From Flavobacterium tibetense (GTDB lineage: Bacteria > Bacteroidota > Bacteroidia > Flavobacteriales > Flavobacteriaceae): a stretch of DNA of 64,000 nt. The stretch is from assembly GCF_003293845.1 (NCBI RefSeq), contig NZ_QLST01000014.1, forward strand, positions 1 through 64,000, read 5' to 3'. Both the position numbers and the translations under genes were made by a program. The notes beneath the pieces were generated by a model. The model was not told where the DNA came from. It saw only the letters and a list, made by a program, of their open reading frames with translations, and searched no databases. Shown in pieces: positions 7,924 through 15,940 of the stretch. Position 1 is the first letter of the stretch. Every line of letters begins with the position of its first letter.

Positions 7924-9123
7924 ATGCCTACAATATCAAGAAAAGGTTTAGAAATGCCCGAATCGCCAATTAGAAAATTGGTTCCATTTGCTGAATTAGC
8001 AAAAAAGAAAGGTCATAAAGTATATCATTTAAATATTGGCCAACCAGACATCAAAACGCCTCAAGTAGCTTTAGATGCGGTTAAAAATGCCAATATAGAG
8101 GTATTGGAATATTCTCATTCAGCTGGTTTTGAAAGTTATAGAGAAAAATTATCTCAATATTATAAAAATCAGAACCTACCTATTGATGCACAAAACATTA
8201 TTATAACTACTGGTGGTTCTGAAGCTTTGCTTTTTGCTTTAGGAAGCACTATGGACACGGATGACGAAATTATTATTCCTGAACCATTTTACGCCAATTA
8301 CAATGGATTTTCTGTAGCTTCAGGTGTAAAAATTGTTCCTGTAATATCATCAATTGAATCGGGCTTTGCACTTCCTCCAATTGAGGAATTTGAAAAATTA
8401 ATTACACCAAAAACTAAAGCCATTTTGATTTGTAATCCAGGAAATCCAACAGGATATTTGTATTCTGAGGGTGAAATTAATCAATTAGCTGAAATTGTAC
8501 AAAAGCATGATTTATTTTTAATTGCGGATGAAGTTTATCGTGAATTTACTTACGACGGATACCAACACCACTCAGTAATGAATGTAGCTGGATTAGAGAA
8601 TCATGCCATAATGATTGATTCTGTATCTAAGCGTTTCAGTATGTGTGGCGCAAGAATTGGATGTATTGTATCGAAAAACAAAGACGTAATGGCTGCAGCA
8701 ATGAAATTTGCTCAAGCTAGATTAAGTCCGCCAACGTATGCCCAAATTGCTAGTGAAGCTGCTTTAGATACGCCACAAAGTTATTTTGATGAAGTAATTA
8801 AAGAGTATAAAGAAAGAAGAGATATTTTAGTTTCTGAATTGGAAAAAATTGAAGGAGTTGTAGTTGCTGTTCCAAAAGGAGCTTTTTACTGTATCGCAAA
8901 ATTACCAATTGCTAGCGCAAACGATTTCGCTCAATGGTTATTAGAATCATTTGATTTAAATGGAGAAACGGTTATGGTTGCTCCAGCAGCTGGGTTTTAT
9001 TCATCACCAAATGTGGGCTTAGACGAAGTAAGAATTGCTTATGTTTTGAAAAAAGAAGATTTAATAAAATCCGTTCGTATTTTAAAAGAAGCTTTGGCCG
9101 TTTACCATCAATACTCAAATTAG
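7924..9123 (+). CDS. PLP-dependent aminotransferase, class I/II (aspartate aminotransferase-like)
   Basis: This cytoplasmic transaminase swaps amino groups between an amino acid and a 2-oxo acid using pyridoxal phosphate. At 399 residues it has the standard length of fold-type I subgroup enzymes. Seen features are VYHLNIGQPDIKTP near the N-terminus, the cofactor loop TTGGSEALLFAL, the motif CNPGNPTGYLYS, the cofactor-binding ADEVYREF, and the Schiff-base lysine in DSVSKRFSMCGARIG. A C-terminal arginine that would hold the substrate carboxylate is expected in VRIAYVLKKEDL. Aspartate is the likeliest substrate, but related enzymes use aromatic or branched substrates. It ends in a strong terminator. 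Confidence 0.92.
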   Translation: MPTISRKGLEMPESPIRKLVPFAELAKKKGHKVYHLNIGQPDIKTPQVALDAVKNANIEVLEYSHSAGFESYREKLSQYYKNQNLPIDAQNIIITTGGSEALLFALGSTMDTDDEIIIPEPFYANYNGFSVASGVKIVPVISSIESGFALPPIEEFEKLITPKTKAILICNPGNPTGYLYSEGEINQLAEIVQKHDLFLIADEVYREFTYDGYQHHSVMNVAGLENHAIMIDSVSKRFSMCGARIGCIVSKNKDVMAAAMKFAQARLSPPTYAQIASEAALDTPQSYFDEVIKEYKERRDILVSELEKIEGVVVAVPKGAFYCIAKLPIASANDFAQWLLESFDLNGETVMVAPAAGFYSSPNVGLDEVRIAYVLKKEDLIKSVRILKEALAVYHQYSN

Positions 9124-9132
9124 AGAAAAACA

Positions 9133-9170
9133 AAAATTCCCAAATAATTTAACTTATTTGGGAATTTTTT
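9133..9170. terminator. Strong bidirectional terminator
   Basis: AAAATTCCCAAATAA (9133-9147) is exactly complementary to TTATTTGGGAATTTT (9154-9168), with a 6-base loop and a following T-run. It serves the aminotransferase on the plus strand and probably the nusB-yajC operon on the minus strand. Confidence 0.88.
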
Positions 9171-9188
9171 ATTTGATGCAATCTAGCT

Positions 9189-9461
9189 TTATTTACTTTC
9201 GTGAAGCTTTGCACTTAATTCTGAAGAAATTGCTGATTTTTCCATTTTAATTTTACCTGCCATGGTTTCAATTACTACAGTAGTTTCAGCCATTTCAGCT
9301 ATTTTACCGTGAATTCCAGCTTTGGTAATTACTCTATCTCCCACTTTTAACCCTTTTTCAAAAGCTTTTTCTTTTTTGGCTCTTTGTTGTTGTGGACGAA
9401 TTAATAAAAAATAGAAAATGGCTATCATTAATAGCAACTGTATCGCTAAGGTTGAATTCAT
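9189..9461 (-). CDS. yajC: Preprotein translocase subunit YajC
   Basis: YajC is a small inner-membrane partner of the SecDF-YajC complex that assists protein export. The 90-residue protein has one N-terminal membrane helix (LAIQLLLMIAIFYFLLI) followed by the family signature RPQQQRAKKEKAFEKGLKVG and the cytoplasmic segment GDRVITKAGIHGKIAEM. It is the last gene read here in a three-gene run behind nusB and a DUF1573 lipoprotein, one base after the latter's stop codon. That order is common in Bacteroidetes. Confidence 0.96.
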   Translation of the reverse strand: MNSTLAIQLLLMIAIFYFLLIRPQQQRAKKEKAFEKGLKVGDRVITKAGIHGKIAEMAETTVVIETMAGKIKMEKSAISSELSAKLHESK

Positions 9462-9462
9462 A

Positions 9463-9918
9463 TTATTTGTTTTTTGGTGTTACTTCAGCTTTAATTGAAA
9501 AAGTTTCTGTCCCTTTTTCTGTATTTGTTGTTAATGTAATTGTTTTACTTTGTTGACCTGGCTTTCCATTAGAATCAAAAGAAACTTTAATAGGAGCTGA
9601 TTGTCCTGGAGCAATTGGTGCTTTTGGCCACTCTGGAACTGTACAACCACAAGTAGCTGTAGCATTTGAAATAATTAAGTCATTATCACCAGAATTAGTT
9701 ACGATGAACTCAGTCGTAGCAACTGTTCCTTCAGTAATTGTTCCAAAATCGTGTTCTACTTTATCTAAAGATACTTTTGGTAATTTAGTAGCTAATTCTT
9801 TTTCTGCTTCAATCATTTTCATATCTTCTTCAGTAATTTTTGCTGAACCAGCATCGTTACAAGAAATGGTTGCTAAAAGCATTGAAACAGCAACTAAACT
9901 TAAGGTTTTTCTTAACAT
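9463..9918 (-). CDS. DUF1573 domain lipoprotein
   Basis: The 151-residue protein starts with a lipoprotein signal (MLRKTLSLVAVSMLLATISC), the cysteine at residue 20 being the lipidation site. After an acidic linker comes the DUF1573 domain with the hallmark ATCGCTVPEWPKAPIAPGQS. It is a paralogue of the secreted DUF1573 protein encoded near 6.1 kb. It lies between nusB and yajC, 20 bases after the former and one base before the latter, so it is almost surely co-transcribed with them. Its function is unknown; the setting suggests an envelope or export role, which is only inference. Confidence 0.9.
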   Translation of the reverse strand: MLRKTLSLVAVSMLLATISCNDAGSAKITEEDMKMIEAEKELATKLPKVSLDKVEHDFGTITEGTVATTEFIVTNSGDNDLIISNATATCGCTVPEWPKAPIAPGQSAPIKVSFDSNGKPGQQSKTITLTTNTEKGTETFSIKAEVTPKNK

Positions 9919-9938
9919 AATTCAATTCAATTTTTAGT

Positions 9939-10880
9939 TTATAATAATCCTCTACCGGCTTTTGTTAGTCGGTTATTTTTTTGATAGTCTTTTACGATGT
10001 TATCTAAAATTCCGTTGATAAAAATACTACTTTTTGGTGTAGAATATTCTTTGGCAATTTCTAAATATTCGTTAATAGTTACTTTCACTGGAATAGATGG
10101 GAATTTCAACAATTCACAAATCGCCATTTTTAAAATAATGGTATCAATTTCTGCAATTCGCTCAGTATCCCAATTGGGTGTTTTGTCGATATATTCTTTT
10201 GAAAGTTCTACTTCGTTCAAAACCGTTTTTCTAAACAAATTTTTCACGTAATCTTTGTCATCTAAATCTTTGTATAATTTAGTTACCAAAAAAGTATCAT
10301 TTTCATTTTTAAGTTGTTTGATTTGCTTTAAAACTAATGTATTAATGGTTGGTAAATCATCCAACCAAGTTAATTTATAATCTTCCAAATAATCATAAAG
10401 TTTGTCATTTGGAGCAATCACTTCCGAAAACAAATCAGCAATAAAATTTTTATCGTCATTAAAACTTGAAGTTGTTGCATTCATATATTCTTGATACAAT
10501 TCACTAGTTTTAATTGCTTCCAATAGCAACAAAATCACATCATCGTTTCGTTTCCAATTGGAAATTGTTCGCTCATCAATAGCGTTTTCTAACGATTCGC
10601 TATTAGCTAAAAGTGTCAACAGCTTGTTTTCAACAAATTTTCTATTGGGATTTCGCTCTTCTTTGGTAGCCAAATGTTTTTTGGAAGCCAAATCTAAATA
10701 TTCTTCTTCTTTTAAACGAATTTCTAGTAAAGCCGATAACATTAAAAGATATAAATCATACATGTTTTCGATACTTTGAAATAAGAATTTTTCTTCTTTA
10801 TCAAGGTTTTCAGATTCGTGTTTGTGCATGGCGTAAATCCCTTGCATTACTTTAATTCGGATATGTCTTCTGTTTAACAT
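9939..10880 (-). CDS. nusB: Transcription antitermination protein NusB
   Basis: NusB binds boxA RNA with ribosomal protein S10 and keeps RNA polymerase going through rRNA operons. The 313-residue protein is about twice the proteobacterial size, as is usual in Bacteroidetes. It opens with MLNRRHIRIKVMQGIYAM, a typical N-terminus. The conserved C-terminal NusB part includes AEIDTIILKMAICELLKFPSIPVKVTINEYLEIAKEYSTPKSSIFINGILD at about residues 240-290 (quoted here in parts: KVTINEYLEIAKEYS and FINGILD). The middle section is a lineage-specific insertion. It heads the nusB-DUF1573-yajC operon. Confidence 0.95.
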   Translation of the reverse strand: MLNRRHIRIKVMQGIYAMHKHESENLDKEEKFLFQSIENMYDLYLLMLSALLEIRLKEEEYLDLASKKHLATKEERNPNRKFVENKLLTLLANSESLENAIDERTISNWKRNDDVILLLLEAIKTSELYQEYMNATTSSFNDDKNFIADLFSEVIAPNDKLYDYLEDYKLTWLDDLPTINTLVLKQIKQLKNENDTFLVTKLYKDLDDKDYVKNLFRKTVLNEVELSKEYIDKTPNWDTERIAEIDTIILKMAICELLKFPSIPVKVTINEYLEIAKEYSTPKSSIFINGILDNIVKDYQKNNRLTKAGRGLL

Positions 10881-10906
10881 ATTGGGTAAGAACTTTTAAA
10901 ATTAAG

Positions 10907-10936
10907 AAAGCGAAAGAAGATTTTTCTTTCGCTTTG
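10907..10936 (-). terminator. Terminator of the amino acid dehydrogenase gene
   Basis: AAAGCGAAAGAA (10907-10918) pairs perfectly with TTCTTTCGCTTT (10924-10935) around a 5-base loop. Read on the minus strand it follows the dehydrogenase stop and is succeeded by CTTAATTTT. It lies just downstream of a probable nusB -7 box. Confidence 0.8.
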
Positions 10937-10944
10937 CAAAAATA
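10937..10944 (-). promoter_or_regulatory. Probable nusB -7 box TATTTTTG
   Basis: On the minus strand TATTTTTG matches TAnnTTTG and lies about 57 bases before the nusB ATG. No clear TTG at -33 is seen. Transcription would begin within the hairpin of the upstream gene's terminator. Confidence 0.45.
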
Positions 10945-10963
10945 CAATTTTATTTAAAAGGAT

Positions 10964-12067
10964 TTACTTCTTTAACTCATTTTTTGCATCATCAATGCGT
11001 TTTTGAGCTACAGAGAAAGCCGCTTGATGCGTTGTGATATTATTATCATCGGCAAATTTGAAAATTTCTAAAGCGGTGTTATAGATATTTTCTGTTTTCT
11101 CCATAACCTGAGCATTCGTCCATTTTACCAACTCTGAATACACATTAATTACACCTCCAGCGTTGATTAAGAAATCTGGAGCATATAAAATTCCTTTTTC
11201 TTTTAATAATTTTCCATGTACTAATTCGTTAGCTAACTGATTGTTTGCTGCACCAGCAATAATCGACGCTTTAATTTTATCAATAGTGTTATCGTTAATT
11301 GTAGCTCCCAATGCACAAGGTGCATAAATATCTACTTCAGCGCTGTACAAATCATCACCCGTAAAAATTTTAGCTCCGTATTTTGCTCCAATTTGGTTTA
11401 CTCTATCTTGATTGATGTCTGAAATAGTAACAATAGCACCACTTTCTGTTAAGTGTTGCACTAAAACTTCACCCACGTGACCAATTCCTTGTACCAATAC
11501 TTTTTTGCCTTCTAAATTATCAGAACCAAATTTGTATTTAGCAGCTGCCTTCATTCCCATGAAAACACCGTAAGCTGTAACCGGAGATGGATTTCCAGAA
11601 CCGCCTCTTTCTACAGAAATACCAGCAACGTGTTTCGTAACTTCGTTAACTGTATCCATATCTTTGGTTTCCATTCCAACATCTTCTGCTGTAATATATT
11701 TTCCTGATAATGAATCTACAAACTGACCAAAACGACGCATTAATTCTGGTGTTTTTTGCGTTTTAGCATCACCAATAATCACTGCTTTTCCTCCTCCTAA
11801 ATTCAATCCTGAAATCGAATTTTTATATGTCATTCCGCGAGACAAACGTAAAACATCATTTAAAGCTTCCCATTCATTGGTATAATTCCACATTCTTGTT
11901 CCTCCTAATGCTGGACCTAAAACTGTGTTGTGCACACCAATAATTGCTTTTAATCCTGTATCTTTGTCGTGACAAAAAACAACTTGTTCATGTCCATCAA
12001 ATGAAACTTGACCAAAAACGGGATCTACTTTATGTAATTCGTTTGCTTTTAATAAATCTGCTGTCAT
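10964..12067 (-). CDS. Leucine/branched-chain amino acid dehydrogenase (Glu/Leu/Phe/Val family)
   Basis: The enzyme oxidatively deaminates leucine, valine or isoleucine with NAD to the 2-oxo acids, or runs the reverse amination. The 367-residue length matches leucine dehydrogenases. The glycine-rich catalytic segment GLNLGGGKAVIIGDA carries the active-site lysine. GKKVLVQGIGHVGEVLVQHL is the NAD-binding Rossmann fingerprint. The second catalytic part YITAEDVGMETKDMD is also present. Substrate choice (Leu versus Phe or Val) is inferred from overall similarity to leucine dehydrogenases. It is monocistronic, with a good upstream promoter and its own terminator. Confidence 0.92.
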   Translation of the reverse strand: MTADLLKANELHKVDPVFGQVSFDGHEQVVFCHDKDTGLKAIIGVHNTVLGPALGGTRMWNYTNEWEALNDVLRLSRGMTYKNSISGLNLGGGKAVIIGDAKTQKTPELMRRFGQFVDSLSGKYITAEDVGMETKDMDTVNEVTKHVAGISVERGGSGNPSPVTAYGVFMGMKAAAKYKFGSDNLEGKKVLVQGIGHVGEVLVQHLTESGAIVTISDINQDRVNQIGAKYGAKIFTGDDLYSAEVDIYAPCALGATINDNTIDKIKASIIAGAANNQLANELVHGKLLKEKGILYAPDFLINAGGVINVYSELVKWTNAQVMEKTENIYNTALEIFKFADDNNITTHQAAFSVAQKRIDDAKNELKK

Positions 12068-12103
12068 GTGTTTTGATTTTGAAAATTATTCAATATTGTT
12101 ACG

Positions 12104-12134
12104 CAATAATACGGATTAATTTAAAATGTTTCAA
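12104..12134 (-). promoter_or_regulatory. Promoter of the amino acid dehydrogenase gene
   Basis: On the minus strand TTG (12132-12134) and TATTATTG (12104-12111) are separated by 20 bases. They match the Bacteroidetes -33/-7 pattern with one mismatch in the -7 box. The 5' leader would be about 30 bases. Confidence 0.5.
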
Positions 12135-12256
12135 GAAATTATATTTATTTTAGCAATTCAATAAGTATTTTTAGCTTTTACAAAGAATATGATAATGTAA
12201 AAAGTTTAATAAATTACAATATTTAATAACAATACATCAGTTATTCCGAAATTTAA

Positions 12257-14017
12257 ATGAAAGAATTACAATATTTAAACAAATATTTCATCAAATACAA
12301 ATATCGATTTTTATTAGGAATCGTTATTACTATAGTCGCTCAGATATTTTCCCTTTTCACTCCAGAATTAATTGGAAACTCAATCAAAGTAATTGAAGAA
12401 TTTTCAAGACAATCAGACGCAACAATTGGCGATATAAAGTCGACATTACTTAAAAATATTTTATTGATTTTAGTGACCACAGTTATTGCTGGCTTTTTAA
12501 CTTTTTTAATGCGTCAAACATTAATCGTGATGTCGCGTTATGTAGAATTTGATTTAAAGAATGAAGTATACCAACATTACCAAGTACTAAGTCAAAGTTT
12601 CTACAAAAAGAATCGCACGGGTGATTTAATGAGTAGAATTAGTGAAGATGTGGGCAAAGTACGAATGTATGTTGGTCCTGCGGTGATGTATTCTCTAAAT
12701 ACATTAATTCGTTTTACGGTGGTGATTATTTATATGTACAATATATCTCCTACTTTAACCTTATATTCGCTTTTACCGCTTCCTTTATTATCGTATGGAA
12801 TTTTTAAAATTAGTTCTGAAATTCATATTAGAAGTGGGAAATTTCAGGAAAATTTATCTACTTTATCTTCCTTTTCGCAAGAAATTTTCTCTGGCATTCG
12901 AGTAATAAAAGCGTATGCTATTGAAAACCAAAAACAAGACGAATTTAGCGCATTAGCTCAAGATAGTAGGGATAAATCAATGAGCTTAGCCAAAGTAAAT
13001 TCTCTTTTTGGTCCGTTGATGATTTTATTAATTGGATTGAGCAATTTGGTAGTTATTTATGCTGGAGGAATGATGTATATTAATGGAGATATTCCAGATA
13101 TTGGTGTCATTGCTCAGTTTATTTTGTACATCAACATGTTAACATGGCCAGTAGCTTCTTTGGGTTGGGTTTCCTCATTAGTTCAAGAAGCAGAAGCATC
13201 ACAAAAACGTATAAATGAATTTCTGAAAGAACAGCCTGAAATCAAAAACAGCAATCCTAATTCGTCTGAAATTATTGGTAAAATTGAATTTAAAAATGTT
13301 GGCTTTACATATGAAGACACCAATATCAATGCGCTAAAAGACATTAGTTTTACTGTAAATCCTGGTGAAACAGTAGCGATTCTTGGGAAAACGGGTTCTG
13401 GAAAATCAACTATTTTAACTTTGATTAGTCGATTATATGATATTAAGAAAGGAAAATTATTAATTGATAATCAACCTATTCATGAAGTAAATTTAAATGA
13501 TTTACGCAATCACATTGGGGTTGTTCCGCAAGATGCCTTTTTGTTTTCCGATTCTATAAAGAACAATATAAAATTTGGAAACGAAGATGCCACCGATGAA
13601 GAAGTAATTGAAGCCGCTAAAAAAGCAGTTGTTCACGATAATATTATTACTTTTTCTAATGGCTATGACACTGTTCTAGGCGAAAGAGGAATTACACTTT
13701 CGGGCGGACAAAAACAAAGAGTTTCTATAGCTAGAGCATTAATTAAGAACGCTCCTATTCTACTTTTAGACGATTGTTTAAGTGCAGTTGACACCGAAAC
13801 AGAAGAAGCAATTTTAAATAATTTACTTGTTTTTTGTAAAGACAAGACCACTATCATAGTGAGCCATAGAATTTCTTCAGCCAAAAATGCGGATAAAATT
13901 ATAATTTTGGAAGAAGGAGAAATCATACAACAAGGAACTCATAATCAACTGGTAGAACAAGAAGGGTATTACAAAGAGTTGTACCTGAAACAACTTACCG
14001 AAAAAGAAATTAGTTAA
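12257..14017 (+). CDS. ABC transporter, fused permease-ATPase (exporter type)
   Basis: This half-transporter of 586 residues would dimerise in the inner membrane and export a substrate, likely lipid, drug or peptide, using ATP. Six hydrophobic helices lie in the first ~310 residues, beginning YRFLLGIVITIVAQIFSLF. The nucleotide-binding domain shows Walker A GKTGSGKST near residue 376, the Q-loop GVVPQDAFLF, the signature LSGGQKQRVSIARAL, Walker B PILLLDDCLS and the switch histidine in IIVSHRI. It resembles MsbA/LmrA/YheI-type exporters; the sequence does not tell the substrate. It is followed after 70 bases by the DUF3276 gene. Confidence 0.93.
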   Translation: MKELQYLNKYFIKYKYRFLLGIVITIVAQIFSLFTPELIGNSIKVIEEFSRQSDATIGDIKSTLLKNILLILVTTVIAGFLTFLMRQTLIVMSRYVEFDLKNEVYQHYQVLSQSFYKKNRTGDLMSRISEDVGKVRMYVGPAVMYSLNTLIRFTVVIIYMYNISPTLTLYSLLPLPLLSYGIFKISSEIHIRSGKFQENLSTLSSFSQEIFSGIRVIKAYAIENQKQDEFSALAQDSRDKSMSLAKVNSLFGPLMILLIGLSNLVVIYAGGMMYINGDIPDIGVIAQFILYINMLTWPVASLGWVSSLVQEAEASQKRINEFLKEQPEIKNSNPNSSEIIGKIEFKNVGFTYEDTNINALKDISFTVNPGETVAILGKTGSGKSTILTLISRLYDIKKGKLLIDNQPIHEVNLNDLRNHIGVVPQDAFLFSDSIKNNIKFGNEDATDEEVIEAAKKAVVHDNIITFSNGYDTVLGERGITLSGGQKQRVSIARALIKNAPILLLDDCLSAVDTETEEAILNNLLVFCKDKTTIIVSHRISSAKNADKIIILEEGEIIQQGTHNQLVEQEGYYKELYLKQLTEKEIS

Positions 14018-14087
14018 AAAATTGGTAAATACTTTTTTTTTTTCGACTTTTGAAGAACTATAAAACCATTAACTGAAAGATTGGATT

Positions 14088-14474
14088 ATGAACGAAAAAG
14101 AAATGTTAGACAAAGAAGACATCTTTTCTAAAGTGTTACGTGCGGGAAGAAGAACTTATTTCTTCGATGTTAGAGCTACAAAAGCGGATGATTACTACAT
14201 TACCATTACTGAAAGTAAAAAATTTACAGAAGAAGATGGTTCGTATCATTTCAAAAAACACAAAATTTATTTATACAAAGAAGATTTTGCTGCATTTGCT
14301 GAAATTTTAGAAGAAATGACTTCATTTGTAGTAAATCAAAAAGGTGAAGAAGTAATTTCAGAAAGACATCAGAAAGATTTTAAAAAGGAATCGTTCTTTT
14401 CAGAGGAAGACGAAGATGCGGTTACAACACCTTCAACAGAAAGTTTTACGAATGTAAGCTTTGAAGATATTTAA
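14088..14474 (+). CDS. DUF3276 family protein (PUR-alpha-like nucleic acid binding)
   Basis: The 128-residue cytoplasmic protein carries one PUR-type domain (residues ~12-85), starting DIFSKVLRAGRRTYFFDVRA and including YYITITESKKF and KHKIYLYKEDFAAFAEILEEM. Relatives include the Borrelia DNA/RNA-binding protein BpuR, and single-stranded nucleic acid binding is the likely activity. The C-terminal 40 residues are acidic and low in complexity. It is well conserved across Bacteroidetes, and its cellular role there is not settled. A short hairpin terminator follows. Confidence 0.88.
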   Translation: MNEKEMLDKEDIFSKVLRAGRRTYFFDVRATKADDYYITITESKKFTEEDGSYHFKKHKIYLYKEDFAAFAEILEEMTSFVVNQKGEEVISERHQKDFKKESFFSEEDEDAVTTPSTESFTNVSFEDI

Positions 14475-14490
14475 TCTACAAAAAACTATA

Positions 14491-14517
14491 AACCCGAAAC
14501 TCTTCGGGTTTTTTTAT
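14491..14517. terminator. Rho-independent terminator
   Basis: AACCCGAA (14491-14498) pairs with TTCGGGTT (14503-14510) around ACTC, followed by a T-run. It sits between the convergent DUF3276 and csaA genes. Confidence 0.85.
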
Positions 14518-14855
14518 GCAATTTCGGTACCGTTTGGCACTTGGAAATCGGTTGCCAACAAAATTACATCGCCTTTTGAAGGAACTGCACCGAGAATCAA
14601 ACATTCGCTTTGAAAATTGGCAATTTGCTTTTTGGGAAAATTCAATACGGCAACAATTTGTTTTCCTAATAAATCTTCTTTGGAATAGCGGTTGGTAATT
14701 TGAGCCGACGATTTCTTAATTCCAATCTCACTTCCAAAATCAATCCAAACTTGATATGCTGGATTTTTGGCTGCTTCAAAGTCTTTCACCTCGATAATGG
14801 TTCCGACATGAAGTGCTATTTTTTCAAAATCTGTCCAATTGATTTCTGTCTTCAT
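14514..14855 (-). CDS. csaA: CsaA-like tRNA-binding domain protein
   Basis: This 113-residue protein is a stand-alone tRNA-binding OB-fold domain, the length typical of CsaA. In Bacillus, CsaA has chaperone-like, export-related activity; in other bacteria the role is less clear. The sequence shows the family hallmarks KIALHVGTIIEVKDFEAAKNPAYQVWIDFG (split: ALHVGTIIEV, AKNPAYQVWIDFG), the basic patch GIKKSSAQIT and the C-terminal SECLILGAVP. No synthetase domain is attached. It is monocistronic and convergent with the DUF3276 gene. Confidence 0.88.
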   Translation of the reverse strand: MKTEINWTDFEKIALHVGTIIEVKDFEAAKNPAYQVWIDFGSEIGIKKSSAQITNRYSKEDLLGKQIVAVLNFPKKQIANFQSECLILGAVPSKGDVILLATDFQVPNGTEIA

Positions 14856-14968
14856 TATTTTCTTTTTTTCAAAAATAAGAAATTTCTATCTTTTTGTAAC
14901 TTTCTTTCCATGCTAACGTATAATCAATAAACCTTTCACCTATTACCTATTACCCAAAACCTAAAAAA

Positions 14969-15523
14969 ATGGCACAAACACCTTCAAATATGCTACCATT
15001 GGGAACTAAAGCGCCCAATTTCAATTTACCAGCAACCAACTTTAATGAAATCTTTTCATTTGAAGCAATAAAAGGCGAAAAAGGAACTTTGGTACTTTTT
15101 ATTTGCAATCATTGTCCGTTTGTTTTGCATGTGATTGATGAAATTGTGATGATTGCCAATGATTATAGAGTTCAAGGCATTGGAATAGTAGCTATTTCAA
15201 GTAATGACGTTGTAAAATATCCGCAAGATGCACCAGATAAAATGGCTAATTTTGCATTGGAAAACAAAATAGATTTTCCTTATTTGTACGACGAAACTCA
15301 AGAAGTTGCAAAAGCGTATGATGCTGCTTGTACTCCCGATTTTTATTTGTTTGATGCACAAGATAAATTGGTTTATCGCGGACAATTAGATGATTCTCGT
15401 CCTGGAAATGGTATTCCAATAAGTGGTAGTGATTTGAGAAATGCAATAGATGCCATTGTTTACAACCGAAAAATGAATCCCGAACAAAAACCAAGCATTG
15501 GTTGTAATATTAAGTGGAAATAA
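14969..15523 (+). CDS. Thioredoxin-fold / AhpC-TSA family protein
   Basis: The 184-residue cytoplasmic protein belongs to the peroxiredoxin-like thioredoxin-fold family. The N-terminal MLPLGTKAPNFNLPAT is typical, as is the active-site region LFICNHCPFVLHV, which has a CxxC pair. The conserved ISSNDVVKYPQDAPDKM and CTPDFYLFD segments are also present. The family is conserved among Bacteroidetes; thiol reductase or peroxidase activity is likely, but the partner is unknown. It has no signal peptide, which separates it from ResA/TlpA proteins. It ends 13 bases before the first gene of the opposing signalling cluster. Confidence 0.88.
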   Translation: MAQTPSNMLPLGTKAPNFNLPATNFNEIFSFEAIKGEKGTLVLFICNHCPFVLHVIDEIVMIANDYRVQGIGIVAISSNDVVKYPQDAPDKMANFALENKIDFPYLYDETQEVAKAYDAACTPDFYLFDAQDKLVYRGQLDDSRPGNGIPISGSDLRNAIDAIVYNRKMNPEQKPSIGCNIKWK

Positions 15524-15536
15524 AAGTGCTTGCTAA

Positions 15537-15932
15537 TTAAATTGCGTTTTTGCATTTCTCTTGAATAACTAATAAATCATCATTAGTCAATGGTTTGGTA
15601 ATAAAATGAATTACAAATTTATTTTTTGACGCTTTTGTAGCATCAATTTCATCGCTTGATGAAGAAATCATTACTACGGATAAATTGGAATTGGAAAATA
15701 AATTGGAAACCTCATCAAGAAATTGCCAACCGTTCATTACTGGCATGTTGATATCCAAAAAAATCAAATAACGCTCACTTGATTTGTACTCTTCTTTTAA
15801 AAAACTAATAGCGTCAGTAGCTTTTTCAAAAAATGTAGGACTTTGAAAAAACTGATTTCTTTCAAACATTTTTTTTAAAATAAAATGCGTGATTTTATCA
15901 TCATCAATTACTATTAACTTTTGTTCAATCAT
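15537..15932 (-). CDS. Single-domain response regulator
   Basis: The 131-residue protein is a receiver domain alone. It keeps the acidic pair (VIDDD, residues 8-12), the phospho-acceptor Asp60 in LIFLDINMP, the Ser/Thr switch in VVMISSSSDE and the lysine of HFITKPLTND. With no output domain it probably acts by protein contact or as a phosphate relay. It sits 8 bases after a receiver-PAS protein gene in the minus-strand run, so the two are likely co-transcribed. Confidence 0.92.
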   Translation of the reverse strand: MIEQKLIVIDDDKITHFILKKMFERNQFFQSPTFFEKATDAISFLKEEYKSSERYLIFLDINMPVMNGWQFLDEVSNLFSNSNLSVVMISSSSDEIDATKASKNKFVIHFITKPLTNDDLLVIQEKCKNAI

Positions 15933-15940
15933 TTGCTAAA